The notes under the pieces were generated by a model. It saw only the letters and a program-made list of their open reading frames with translations. It ran no database searches and had not been told where the DNA came from. Made by a program: the position numbers and the translations under genes. Of a DNA stretch of 33,472 nt, positions 16,410 to 26,100 are shown one piece after another (position 1 is the first letter of the stretch; every line of letters starts with the position of its first letter). Source of the DNA: DASPJR01 sp035628505 (lineage in GTDB: Bacteria; Planctomycetota; SZUA-567; H5-PLA8). The stretch spans positions 1 through 33,472 of the forward strand of contig DASPJR010000141.1 of the NCBI GenBank assembly GCA_035628505.1, in the 5' to 3' direction.

Positions 16410-17837
16410 TTATTCCTGCGCCAGCGTCACGTAAAACGTCGTGCCTTTTGGCGACGTCTCGTAGCGGATGGAGCCGTGGTGTTCTTCGGCAATCTGCTTT
16501 GCGATGGCAAGGCCCAGTCCTCCGCCGCCGGCCTTGGTGGTGACGAATAGATCAAACAGTTTTTCGCGCACTTCCTCGGGAACACCCGGACCCGTGTCAG
16601 AGACGGACAGCGTAGCGGTTTTTGCCGCTGCATCCCAACGCGTCTTCACCGTAATGCTGCCGTCGCGCACAATGGCCTGCTGCGCGTTCAGGATCAGGTT
16701 GACCAGCAGCTGGCGGACCTTGTTTGCATCAAGCGGAAGCTCAGCGGGCAGAGCGGGGTCCAGCTCGGTCAGGGCCTTGACTCGCGAATGCGCCAGTTGC
16801 CGCTCCAGAAAGCGCAGCGTGTCGGAGATCAGGCGATGCAGGTCCGTCGGCAGGCGCTGCGCCGGCCGAGGGCGTGCGACGGTCAGAAGCTCCTCTACGG
16901 CGAGCGCCAACCGGTCGATTTCGCTTAGCACAATGGCGTACGCTTCCTGCGTTGCGGCGTCCGCATTCGTCGAGCGCTGCTGCAGCATCTGCACGGTCAT
17001 CCGCAGGCTCGTGAGCGGGTTTCTGATTTCGTGCGCGACACTGGCGGCAAGTTTGCCGGTGACCGCTAGGCGTTCGGATTTCAGCAGCTCGTTCTGCGAA
17101 TGCCGCAGGCTTTCGACCATGCTTTTGAATGCCTGCGCCAGGTCGCCGATCTCGTCACGAACGGGCGGAATCTCCAGCGGTTCATTGAGACCGCCGGAAC
17201 TGATACGCTGCGCCGCGGAGGCCAGGCGGCGAATCGGATTGCTGATCCAATGCGCGATTAAGAGTCCCAGCCCGGCCGCAAGCGCCAGACCGACTCCGCC
17301 GAGGGAGACGATCCGAAGCAGCGCCCGTTTCTGCGCATTCTTGATTTCGCTATACGGATAGAGCAGAAAAAAGCGCCTGGGCGCGGCAGCCGGTCCGCGC
17401 GAGGCGCGTGACGTGTGCAGCACGAGCCACTTTTCGTCGGCGAGAGTCACGATTTCACGTGCAATTGATTCGTCGCTGTCCTTCAGCGGCGGCACGCGCA
17501 GCGCTGCATGCAGCGCGTTGACCGTTGCCGCGCCGTGCGTATCCGCAGCCGCGAACGTGCTGATCGTGGGTGCGCCGCCTTGAATCACAACGAAATCCGC
17601 GTGCGCCGCCGATTCGCGTTCGCTCGTGCGCGCCGCCCGGTCGCGGATCTGGCGGAGCGTGTCCTCGCCGAAAGCGAAACCGGGAAAGGTGGCCACTTCC
17701 AGCACAAAGCGCTGCTCGCTTTCAACGCGAGCTTCGACCTCATCGAGAATTTCGCGCGCCAGCACCCAGCCGAGCACAAAAAGCAGCGCCGCAAAAAGCG
17801 CGACAAAGGGAAGGGTGATCTTGGTGGCCAGGCGCAT
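16410..17837 (-). CDS. Membrane sensor histidine kinase (orphan)
   Basis: The order in this 475-residue protein is: transmembrane helix (10-27), periplasmic sensor region (about 28-177), second helix (178-197), HAMP linker (about 195-250), dimerisation domain with phospho-acceptor H269 in SVAHEIRNPLTSL, and an ATPase domain. The N box is LLVNLILNAQQAI (377-389), the G1 box DTGPGVP (414-420) and the G2 box GGGGLGLAIA (437-446). The layout is of the NtrB/ZraS kind. No response regulator lies nearby, so the partner is elsewhere. The start is ATG at 17837, with a weak ribosome site. The GNAT gene lies 42 bases upstream on the same strand and may be cotranscribed. The periplasmic signal is unknown. 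Confidence 0.92.
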   Translation of the reverse strand: MRLATKITLPFVALFAALLFVLGWVLAREILDEVEARVESEQRFVLEVATFPGFAFGEDTLRQIRDRAARTSERESAAHADFVVIQGGAPTISTFAAADTHGAATVNALHAALRVPPLKDSDESIAREIVTLADEKWLVLHTSRASRGPAAAPRRFFLLYPYSEIKNAQKRALLRIVSLGGVGLALAAGLGLLIAHWISNPIRRLASAAQRISSGGLNEPLEIPPVRDEIGDLAQAFKSMVESLRHSQNELLKSERLAVTGKLAASVAHEIRNPLTSLRMTVQMLQQRSTNADAATQEAYAIVLSEIDRLALAVEELLTVARPRPAQRLPTDLHRLISDTLRFLERQLAHSRVKALTELDPALPAELPLDANKVRQLLVNLILNAQQAIVRDGSITVKTRWDAAAKTATLSVSDTGPGVPEEVREKLFDLFVTTKAGGGGLGLAIAKQIAEEHHGSIRYETSPKGTTFYVTLAQE

Positions 17838-17879
17838 GAAGCCGTCAGGCTACAAGGTTTGCGCGTTACGGTCCAGAGC

Positions 17880-18893
17880 TCAGCGCGGTCCGCGGCGCCA
17901 GAGCGTGACGTCGCACGCCTGACCCCGGCTCTGGAAATGCTTCGGCAAACGTCCCGCTTCCTGAAAAGCGGAGCCCGAGAGAACTTTCATTTTCTCTGGC
18001 CAGAACGGATCGACGTAGCAGATGGCGCTTCGCGAGCCGCAAAGTTCCAACTTCTCGAGCAGCGGCGGCAAACTGGCTTCAAAGCCGGGAGCGCAGAAGA
18101 CATCCACGAGGTCGCAGTCGTCATTGAAGACGGAATCCGGCGTGCTGCAGGCGATGGCAACCGGCATGTGCGAGGTCTCCGACACGGCAACCCACGCGCG
18201 TGGTGGACTCGGCTGATTGGCTTTGGCCGGCTCAGCCATTGCCACCAGGTACGGCAGCGATCCACCCTCGGTCGAGCGAACGTTGATGACGTTCATGCCG
18301 GCAATACGGACGCGCGCGGGGTGGCGCATCATGGCGAGCGCTGGAAGAGTCGGCCAGTGCTCAAAGCTCAGTGGCTCAACGCGCACGCTCGCAGGCGCAA
18401 AGACTTCGCGCTCGAAAGCCTCTTGACCCTGCGCGAAATAGTACATGTAGCCGCTGCCGGGCTCGACTCCCAGAAATCCATGCCTTGCGTAAAGGCGGTA
18501 GGGGTGGGAATCATAGTCGGTGCCAAGGTAAAGCGCGCGTCCGCCGCGCCGCTTGAAGTCTTCGATCTGATAGGCGTGGATGATATCTGCGGCGCCTTTG
18601 CGGCGCTCATCCGGATGCGTGTAGACATGGCCAAAGATGCCAACACCGCGGCTTTGAACACACATGATGTTGGCAAACGGCCGTCCTTCTTTGCTCAGGA
18701 CGTAAAAGCGGCTGCTCACGGACGTGGCTGACTGCGTGAGACTCTGCTCGATCTGCCAGCGCCAGGCAGCGCCTTTGTGTCCGAGCAACGCACGGAGCTG
18801 CTGCGCCTGTTCACTGCTGTCCGGGCCGGTCAGAACGCCGAGTTCAGCGGATTCGCCGTTCTTCAGCCGTACACTTTCGACTTTTTGATACAT
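17880..18893 (-). CDS. GNAT-family N-acetyltransferase
   Basis: The protein has 337 residues. The first half holds a GNAT fold with the acetyl-CoA loop in VYTHPDERRKGAADII (about 90-105) and the later LYARHGF element near 134-140. The second half, residues 180-337, has no recognised motif and may be a second, degenerate GNAT-like domain (strands VDVFCAPGFEASLPPLLEKL then ICYVDPFW), which would explain the double length. I chose ATG at 18893; a TTG at 18911 is also in frame, and neither has a strong ribosome site. It lies upstream of the histidine kinase gene on the same strand and is divergent from the secreted SGNH-like cluster. The acetyl acceptor is unknown. Confidence 0.8.
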   Translation of the reverse strand: MYQKVESVRLKNGESAELGVLTGPDSSEQAQQLRALLGHKGAAWRWQIEQSLTQSATSVSSRFYVLSKEGRPFANIMCVQSRGVGIFGHVYTHPDERRKGAADIIHAYQIEDFKRRGGRALYLGTDYDSHPYRLYARHGFLGVEPGSGYMYYFAQGQEAFEREVFAPASVRVEPLSFEHWPTLPALAMMRHPARVRIAGMNVINVRSTEGGSLPYLVAMAEPAKANQPSPPRAWVAVSETSHMPVAIACSTPDSVFNDDCDLVDVFCAPGFEASLPPLLEKLELCGSRSAICYVDPFWPEKMKVLSGSAFQEAGRLPKHFQSRGQACDVTLWRRGPR

Positions 18894-19114
18894 GCAGGCC
18901 TGCGCTTTCAATTTCGGAACTTACTTTCAGACTCCGACGTTACCACCTCTTATGACTCGCTTTCGTTCTGAATTCTTCCCCGAATTTCAATAACCGGACA
19001 CGGCGTTTTCTCTTTCATGTTTCGTGTGAGTAAAGTAAACTCTGGCGCGTCTGATAGTCGGTAGTACTTGGCGTAACCTTACACCACCGAAACACTTGTA
19101 AGGGGAGATCAACG

Positions 19115-20440
19115 TTGCGCACGCGCACCTCTCGGTTTCTGGCGTTCCTCATCGGCAGCTGTTCACTGGCTCCCGCGCTGCTTGCGGGCGAAGTGATATT
19201 TTCAGAAGATTTTGACAAGACGGATCTGCCAAAGCTGCAGACAGCTCCATGGAATGTAACGGCGCCAGCTGATCTGTCGATTGCCGACGAGCCAAACCGC
19301 GGAAAGGTTCTCCGTATCAACGGCAAAGGCAACGGCTGGCCCAGCCTCAGCTACACGCTCGACCTGGCCAAGGTCCGCGGGAAAAAAGTTCGTGTCGCGG
19401 CGGCGGCAAAATTCCCCGGCAACTACACGCCCCTAGCCGGAAAAGACTGGGCGCGGCCAAAACTTCAGCTCATCTGGAAAGAAAAGGGCGGCAAAGACCG
19501 CTACGCCGAAGCCGTTCCGCAGCCCAACACGCCCGACTGGCAGAACCTCGAAACAAGCGATACGATTGACAAGGAAGCTGAGTCGGCCGTGGTTTTCATT
19601 CGTGTCGACCTCGTCGCTGCCGACGTGTACTTCGACAACTTCATCTGCGACGTCGATTCCGATGGCAGCAAGCCGGCCACGCCTGCAACACCGGCGACAC
19701 CGGCGAACCCCGCCAATCCTCCCGTGGCGAACAACACACCCCCGGCACAACCCGGCAAGGCGCCTGCACCGCCTGCAACACCCGCTGCACCCGTTCTGAC
19801 CGGACCGGCTGCGATTGCGGCCAAAGCTCCCAAGAAGACGCTCGACGACGGCGGCGTGACGTTCGGCCCTGAAATAGCCGCCGCGCTGCAGAAGTCCATT
19901 AAACCATCGGCGAACAAGAACACGTTTGCTCTGGTTGGCCCGGGTCTTCCGATCAAGGAGCTTGAGACGAAGACGCCTGAAAAATGGACCAAAGTTGCGA
20001 TGACCAAGGAGACGTCCGGTCCCTTGGCATCGCCCAGAAATCTGCTCGCCGTCCTTCCCAAGTTCATCGCGGAGACCAAACCTGAAGTTGTCTTCATTTT
20101 CGGTGAGACGGCGCCCACGGCGCGGAAGGTGACCCACACGGAGCATTACGACTGGGAAGATCTCGCCAAGGTCTGCATCCGGCTCGGCGTCATCCCGGTT
20201 CTCGCCGTGCCGGCAGCTCAGCCGCCTGATCCGAAGGCAACCGAGCCGCGCGAGGATTTGCGCGCCGTGATGCTGACTGCCGCTGGTGATGCCAACTGCC
20301 CGGTGATTGATCTTAAAGCGCCGACGCAGATTCCGCGTCGTGTGGCCATCATGGTGGATTACTTTGACAAGTATGTCTTCTGCCGCGTCGAGCCCGAAAC
20401 GCCAACGGCCGGCACCGTGAAGAAACCTGACGAGGAGTAG
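19115..20440 (+). CDS. Secreted beta-sandwich plus SGNH-like protein, first of three in tandem
   Basis: The signal peptide is residues 1-24 (cut near LLA-GE). A beta-sandwich domain (about 26-183) begins VIFSEDFD and ends ADVYFDNFICDV, as in carbohydrate-binding or concanavalin-like modules. A Pro/Ala-rich linker (about 187-235) follows, then an alpha/beta domain (about 255-430). The C-terminal domain aligns in order with those of the next two genes, including TKPEVVFIFGE and IPVLAVPAA, but lacks the Ser, Asn and His residues of active SGNH hydrolases. The start is TTG at 19115, supported by AGGGGAG seven bases upstream. It is five bases from the next gene, so an operon is likely. A binding rather than catalytic role is inferred. 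Confidence 0.75.
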   Translation: MRTRTSRFLAFLIGSCSLAPALLAGEVIFSEDFDKTDLPKLQTAPWNVTAPADLSIADEPNRGKVLRINGKGNGWPSLSYTLDLAKVRGKKVRVAAAAKFPGNYTPLAGKDWARPKLQLIWKEKGGKDRYAEAVPQPNTPDWQNLETSDTIDKEAESAVVFIRVDLVAADVYFDNFICDVDSDGSKPATPATPATPANPANPPVANNTPPAQPGKAPAPPATPAAPVLTGPAAIAAKAPKKTLDDGGVTFGPEIAAALQKSIKPSANKNTFALVGPGLPIKELETKTPEKWTKVAMTKETSGPLASPRNLLAVLPKFIAETKPEVVFIFGETAPTARKVTHTEHYDWEDLAKVCIRLGVIPVLAVPAAQPPDPKATEPREDLRAVMLTAAGDANCPVIDLKAPTQIPRRVAIMVDYFDKYVFCRVEPETPTAGTVKKPDEE

Positions 20441-20445
20441 GCCCT

Positions 20446-21753
20446 ATGCTGCGTGCGGGTGCTTTCGCGCTTCTTGCAACATTCTTGATCGGTACGGCTC
20501 TGCAGGCCGGAGAGGAACCGCCGCCGGCAAACGAGCCGCCGTCGAAGCCGTGGCGTCCATTCCAGGACCTCCCGGAGGTGCTCTGGTACGAGGATTTCGA
20601 TACCGAGACGAAGAATTATGCTCCCGGAAAATGGACCGAAGGCGCTCCGGCGCTGACCGGTCATTGCATGGAACTTGGCGTCCATCCGCATGCAAGGAAC
20701 GAAAAAGTCGTCTACGTCGAAGGGAAGGTCAACAGTCCGCTGAAAATGCCAGGCGGACTGAATCCGACTACCATCTTTATTCAGTTCATGGTCTGGGTCG
20801 AAGATAGCGGAGACTTCCGGTTCAAGGTCAGGCATGCCAGCGGCGAGTACGAGGAAAAAATTCCGATCACCAAAGAGAAGCAGTGGACGCCGTTCACGTG
20901 CCGCTTTTCAGACCTGCGGGCAAAAGGCAATCGCGTCGAGCCCGATCACATCACACGGAGCTTTGAAATTCTTTTTAAACCGCGCGATCCGAAGGCTTAC
21001 AAGAAGGCCTACATCGATGACCTGGTCATCACCACAGGCGTGCGGCCGCCGGAAGTGCTCGGCAGGCTGATGGCTGCCCGTAAGGCGATCGTCGATGTCA
21101 CCAAGGTACCCTCGAAGGACGGCTTCAGCTTCTCCGTTCATGCGCAGGATCAGCTCAAGACCATCGTGAAAGGCAACAAGGGCAAACCGCGCAAGCCCAA
21201 GAGCGTCCTGGTCATGGGCGCGCGCGAGACGGAAACAGACGAGCTGATCAAAGCGCTGAACGCCGCCGCCCCAAAGATTAAGGCCACAGGCTTTCAGTTT
21301 GTTCCGTGTTCGGGCCCCGACGAGCTTCCCGCCTACGGGCTGGATGACATGCGCACGCTGCTGCCTTTCGCGCTGCAGAAGGACAACCCGGAGGTCGTTC
21401 TGCTGATGCTCAGTGCCGCCGATGCCTTCCGGCCGGGCCGCGCCTCGGAATCGGTGAAAGTCATCCTCGAGCGCACGCTGGAAGCGGGAGCCATTCCGAT
21501 TGTCTGCCTGCCGGCTTCAGCGGCCACGCTGGACAAGAAAGACAAGCCGAAGGTCGATGGCTTCATCACCTCCGTGGGCAACGTGTGCCTTCAGCTGGGC
21601 GTGCCGTTCGTCGATTCGAACGTCGCTATCAAGGGGGCTCAGAATCCTTTCGACAAGATCGAGCTCAGCAGCGCCGGGCTTGAAAGCGTCGGCGGTATCG
21701 CGGCGCAGGTGCTGAAGCACCTGGATGCTTATCTCTTTGCTCGAAAAGGTTGA
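20446..21753 (+). CDS. Secreted beta-sandwich plus SGNH-like protein, second of three in tandem
   Basis: The signal peptide is residues 1-21 (cut near LQA-GE). The beta-sandwich-like domain (about 42-205) starts VLWYEDFD and ends KAYIDDLVITTG. An SGNH-like alpha/beta domain (about 232-432) follows. At SGNH block I the sequence reads VLVMGARETE instead of GDS. At block III it reads MLSAADAF instead of GxND. At block V it reads FDKIELSSAG, with no histidine. The catalytic set therefore appears missing. It closely resembles the third gene throughout. The ATG at 20446 is served by AGGAG inside the end of the previous gene, eight bases upstream, which supports coupling. Function unknown; glycan or polymer binding on the cell surface is a guess. 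Confidence 0.75.
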   Translation: MLRAGAFALLATFLIGTALQAGEEPPPANEPPSKPWRPFQDLPEVLWYEDFDTETKNYAPGKWTEGAPALTGHCMELGVHPHARNEKVVYVEGKVNSPLKMPGGLNPTTIFIQFMVWVEDSGDFRFKVRHASGEYEEKIPITKEKQWTPFTCRFSDLRAKGNRVEPDHITRSFEILFKPRDPKAYKKAYIDDLVITTGVRPPEVLGRLMAARKAIVDVTKVPSKDGFSFSVHAQDQLKTIVKGNKGKPRKPKSVLVMGARETETDELIKALNAAAPKIKATGFQFVPCSGPDELPAYGLDDMRTLLPFALQKDNPEVVLLMLSAADAFRPGRASESVKVILERTLEAGAIPIVCLPASAATLDKKDKPKVDGFITSVGNVCLQLGVPFVDSNVAIKGAQNPFDKIELSSAGLESVGGIAAQVLKHLDAYLFARKG

Positions 21754-21786
21754 TGCGGCTTGCCGCCTTCGACCAGAAGTGGCGCC

Positions 21787-23076
21787 ATGACAAAACATAT
21801 TTTCGCTTCAGCCATTTTCGCCGTTGTATGCGGGCTCGGCTTTGCCGGTGAACCGGAAGCACTGAAAGTAGAGCCTCCGCGGCCGTTCCCTGAACTGCGC
21901 GACGTCCTGTGGTTCGAAGACTTTGAGAATCCCGGCACGCTGTTCGAAAAAGGCAAAATCGTCACCGAAAACTCGCAGATGCCCGGCGGCCATACGTATG
22001 AGCTCGGCGAAGCGGATTGGGGGCGAAATGAAAAGTTCGTGTGGGCCAACGTGCCGCTCACCCGCAGCGGCGCAAAGATTCCCGGTGGCATGAATCCCAA
22101 CCAGGTTATGGTCCAGTTTATGATCTGGTCCGACGACACCGGCGAAATCACGATTAAATGCAAGCACAAGGATGGCGATTACGAAGAGAAGGCGCGGCCC
22201 AACAAGGAAAAGATGTGGGTGCCGATTACCATCAAGTTCGCCGACATGCGCAACAAGAACAGCATGCCGAAGGCCGAGCATGTCACGGACTGGCTGGAAA
22301 TCCTATTTAGACCCCGAGACAAGAAATACCCGAAGGTCTACATCGATGATTTCATCATCACCGGCAACGCCGTGCGGCCGATGGACGTGATGCCGCGCGT
22401 GATGCTGGCCCGCAAGGCCGTCGTGGAGCTCACGCGCACGGTGGCCAAGGACAGCTTCAGCTATTCTCCGCATACGCAGGATCTGCTGAAGTCGGCACTG
22501 AAAAGCGCCGGCGTTCGCCGCAAGCCCAAGCACGTGCTCGTCATCGGTTCAACGCCCGGCGACAGCGACGATCTGGTCAAAGCGCTAAGCACCGCCGCGC
22601 CGAAAATAAAGGCGACCGGTTACACATTCAATGCCGCAACCGCGCCGGACGGCACCGCCGGCGGACTCGAAGACATGCGCATGCTCCTGCCGTACAACGT
22701 TCAAAAGGAAAACCCGGAATCGATGCTGATGGTGCTCAGTTACGCCGATGCGCTGCGGCCGGGACGGCCGAGCGAATCGGTGCGCGTGGTCCTGGAGCGC
22801 GCGCTGGGTGCCGGCTGTGTGCCGATTGTGGTACTTGCCCCCGCCGCGCCGTCGCTTGGCAAAGACGAGAAGACAAAGGTCGACGCATTCAACACCGGGA
22901 TCGTGAACGTCTGCATCCAGCTGGGCGTCATGTATATCGATCCCAATGCCGCCAACAAATCAGCGCCCGAAGCGTACGACAAGAACGAGCTCAGCGCGCT
23001 CGGCCGCGATGGGATGGCGACGGTCGCCGCACAGGCGGTACGGCATCTCGAGCTGAATCTCTTCAATAAGAAGTAA
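21787..23076 (+). CDS. Secreted beta-sandwich plus SGNH-like protein, third of three in tandem
   Basis: This is the closest paralogue of the second gene, over 429 residues. The signal peptide is residues 1-20 (cut near GFA-GE). The beta-sandwich domain (about 30-195) starts VLWFEDFE and ends KVYIDDFIITGNA. The SGNH-like domain (about 232-425) shares APKIKATGY, LEDMRMLLPYNVQKENPES and RPGRPSESVRVVLERAL with its neighbour. Block I reads IGSTPGDSDDL, so a GDS string is present but shifted relative to the usual strand end. The block III Asn and block V His are absent. The ATG at 21787 has only a weak ribosome site, 33 bases after the previous stop. A palindrome follows the gene and probably ends the operon. 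Confidence 0.75.
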   Translation: MTKHIFASAIFAVVCGLGFAGEPEALKVEPPRPFPELRDVLWFEDFENPGTLFEKGKIVTENSQMPGGHTYELGEADWGRNEKFVWANVPLTRSGAKIPGGMNPNQVMVQFMIWSDDTGEITIKCKHKDGDYEEKARPNKEKMWVPITIKFADMRNKNSMPKAEHVTDWLEILFRPRDKKYPKVYIDDFIITGNAVRPMDVMPRVMLARKAVVELTRTVAKDSFSYSPHTQDLLKSALKSAGVRRKPKHVLVIGSTPGDSDDLVKALSTAAPKIKATGYTFNAATAPDGTAGGLEDMRMLLPYNVQKENPESMLMVLSYADALRPGRPSESVRVVLERALGAGCVPIVVLAPAAPSLGKDEKTKVDAFNTGIVNVCIQLGVMYIDPNAANKSAPEAYDKNELSALGRDGMATVAAQAVRHLELNLFNKK

Positions 23077-23134
23077 TCTGAATCTGTGGTCGCGCGTTTT
23101 GGACTGCTGCGCACAATCGACGGTTCTGCCGTGA

Positions 23135-23159
23135 CGGCGCAAGCAGCGCGCTTGCGCCG
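23135..23159. terminator. Perfect 10-bp palindromic hairpin between convergent genes
   Basis: CGGCGCAAGC, loop AGCGC, GCTTGCGCCG is a perfect 10-bp stem. It lies between the secreted-protein operon and the convergent E1-E2 fusion gene, followed by AT-rich bases, so it is a likely bidirectional terminator. Confidence 0.7.
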
Positions 23160-23166
23160 AACCCTA

Positions 23167-26100
23167 TTATTTAATCAGCTGCGTCAGATCGAGATTTTCG
23201 AGCCCGTGCTTGATGGTGCGCAGGAAGCTCGCCGAATGCGAACCGTTGAACGGACGGTGATCGAAGACGAGCTTCAGGTTCAGCAGCATGCGCGGCTCGA
23301 CGTGGCGCTTGCCGGCTGAGTCCGTGCCGTCGACGAAGCGCGGGCGCTCCAGGATGGATCCAGCGGTCAGCATCGCGAGCTGTCCGGGAATAATGAACGG
23401 AGTGCCGCTGGTGGCTTCGAACGCGCCAATGTTGGTCAGCGTGACCGTTGCGCCCTGCAGATCTTGCGAAGCGACGTTGCCTGAACGCACCACTTCAGTG
23501 AGCTCGTGAATGCGGCGTGCGAACTCGATAAAGCTCATCGTGTCAGCGTTTTTCACGACGGGCGAATAGAGACTCTCCTTAGGACCCACCGCGGCGAACC
23601 CGACATTCACGTGCGGCTCAATGATCAGGCGGTCTGCCGCCGGCGAGAGATGTCCGCGGAAGCCCTCGTGCTTCTCGTCCATCATCGCACGCACGACGCT
23701 CCAGAGAATCAGGTGCGTAAACGTCGGGCGCAGCTTGTGCTTTGTTTCGAATTCTTTCTTGAGCGCCTCGCGCTGACGGGAGAGCTCGGTGAGATCGGCC
23801 TCGCATTCCACTGAAACGGTCGGAATCTCGTGCTGGCTTTTCAATGCGAGCGCGCCGACTTGCAGCTGCGACGGGCTGATCAGGATCTCTTTTGCGGCGG
23901 GCGCGGCGGGCTGCGGCGCGGGGGCGGCTTCGGGCTGAGCAGCGGACGTCGCAACGTCGATCGTCAGCAGCGGAGCTTCGACGCGTACGCGCTCGCCGGG
24001 CTTGGCGCAGAGTTTCGAGATCGTTCCGTCGTGATGCGCCTCAACTTCGAACGAGCCCTTGTTAGCTTCCATTTCGACCAGGGGCGTGCCGGTTTTCACC
24101 TTTTGACCGACCTCGACCATGTAGCGCACGACTGTGGCGTCTTCGTCGGTCGGCGACTGGCGCGGCACGACCACATCGACATTCCGCACGCTTGGCTTTT
24201 CGCTGCCAGGAGTGACGCGGCCTTCCTTGGCGATGCTCTTCTGCGCCGTCTGGACAGCCATGGCAGCACCGGATGCCGCACGTTCACCTCGTCCGGCCGT
24301 TGCAGCCACGCCAATGCCAGTGACGGCATCAACGGCCTTGCGGCCGGGGCGCAGATCCTGACGGGTCTGCTCACGCATAACTTTCAGGATCCCGTCGATG
24401 CTCGGCAGGATCGAAAGCTCCAGCGCGTAATTGTACGGGTTGTGATCGTCGGTCTTGGTAACGCGTGCGGGAACGGCGCGCAGCTGTTCGAAAGCAGACG
24501 CGACTGTTTCCGTGATCACTTCCGCGCCGAAACCGCAGGTTTTGGCGTCTTCGTGAACGACAACCAGGCGGCCGGTCTTCACCACGGAGGCAAGGACGGC
24601 CTTGGTGTCCCACGGAATAATCGTGCGCAGATCAATAATTTCTGCTTCGATGCCTTCGCGCGCTGCCTGCGCGGCCGCGGCGCGGCACAGCGAGACGCAG
24701 TTTCCCCAGGTCACGAGGGTGATGTCGCGGCCTTCACGAACTGTGCGCGCCTGGCCGAAGGGAACCAGACAGTCGAGGCTCGGTTCCTGCACGGTGTCTT
24801 CCGCGCCGTGCAACTGTGCCTTGGGATACAGATACAGCACCGGCCGGTTGCAGCGCAGCGCAAAGCGCAGCAGGCCTGCGGCATCGCCGGGGCTTGAGGG
24901 AATGACGACATGCAGCCCGGGCAGATGGGCGTAAACGGCTTCGTTCGTCTGGCTGTGCCATGGACCGAGTCCCGGCAGATACGCGCCGTATGGAGCCATG
25001 ATCACCATCGGGCAGTTCCACTGTCCCAGCGAACGCCAGTGCAGCGTGACGACTTCATTGAAGAGCTGGTTCATGCCCGGCCCGATGAAATCGATGAACT
25101 GAATCGCCGCGACGGGAATGTCGCCCATGATCGCTCGGCCGACAGCGCTGCCGATGATAGTGGCTTCGGCCAGCGGCGAGTTTCGCACGCGTCCGGGAAA
25201 TTGCTTCGAAAGTCCGCGCGTCGTCCCGAAGACGTCGCCCTTCGGATCTTCAATGTCTTCACCGAATAGGCAGATGCGCGCGTTGCGGCGCATCTCCTGC
25301 TCGAAGACCGCATCGATGCATTGCGCCATCGTCAAACCGCCCGAGCGCTTTGACAGGAATGCCGGCAGGTGTTGCTCGCGCGTGGGCATGCCGTCGGGAA
25401 GTTTCGCGAAGGCGCTGCCTTTTACGGCGGCCGGGTCCGGTTCGGGCGCGCGCTCGGCGCGATTGAGAGCAGCCTCGATCTCGGCCTTGATTTCAGCCTT
25501 GATGGCGTCGAGTTCGGCGTTGGTGAGAACCTTTTCTTTCAGGCAGCGGTCGATGTAGCGCTTGACGGGATCTTTCTGTTGAATTTCGCGGAGTTCTTCG
25601 GGGCTGCGGTAGATGCGCTGATCATCCGAGCTCGAATGGCTCTTGAGGCGCTCAAGCTTCGTGACAAGACATGTCGGCCCCTGGTTATTACGCGCGCGCT
25701 CGATGGCCGCGTGCGCCGCTTCGTAGACCGCGATGGGGTCCAGTCCGTCCACCAGGTCCACGCGGCAACCGTAGAACCACTGCGTGCCGTCGGGGCTGGT
25801 CGCCAGGCCGTGCGGCATCGTCCAAAATGTCTTGCCGACAGTCGGCGTGGAGATGCCGTAGCGGTTGTCCTCGATCAGAAAAACGATCGGCAGGTTGTCG
25901 ACTCCGGCCTGCGCGAACGCTTCGAGAGATTCGCCCTCGCGCGTCGAGGCATCGCCAATGGAGGCGACGACGACTTCCTGAACGTTGCGTTCCTTCAGCG
26001 ACATGGCCATGCCGACAGCCTGAAGCATGTTCGTCGCCACGGGGCTGGACAAGGAGACGATGCGGTGGCGGCGCGAGTTGTAATGAACGGGCATCTGCCG

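Noticed and set aside
17508..18731. 407-residue plus-strand ORF
   Set aside because: Antisense to the histidine kinase and GNAT genes, both supported by family motifs.
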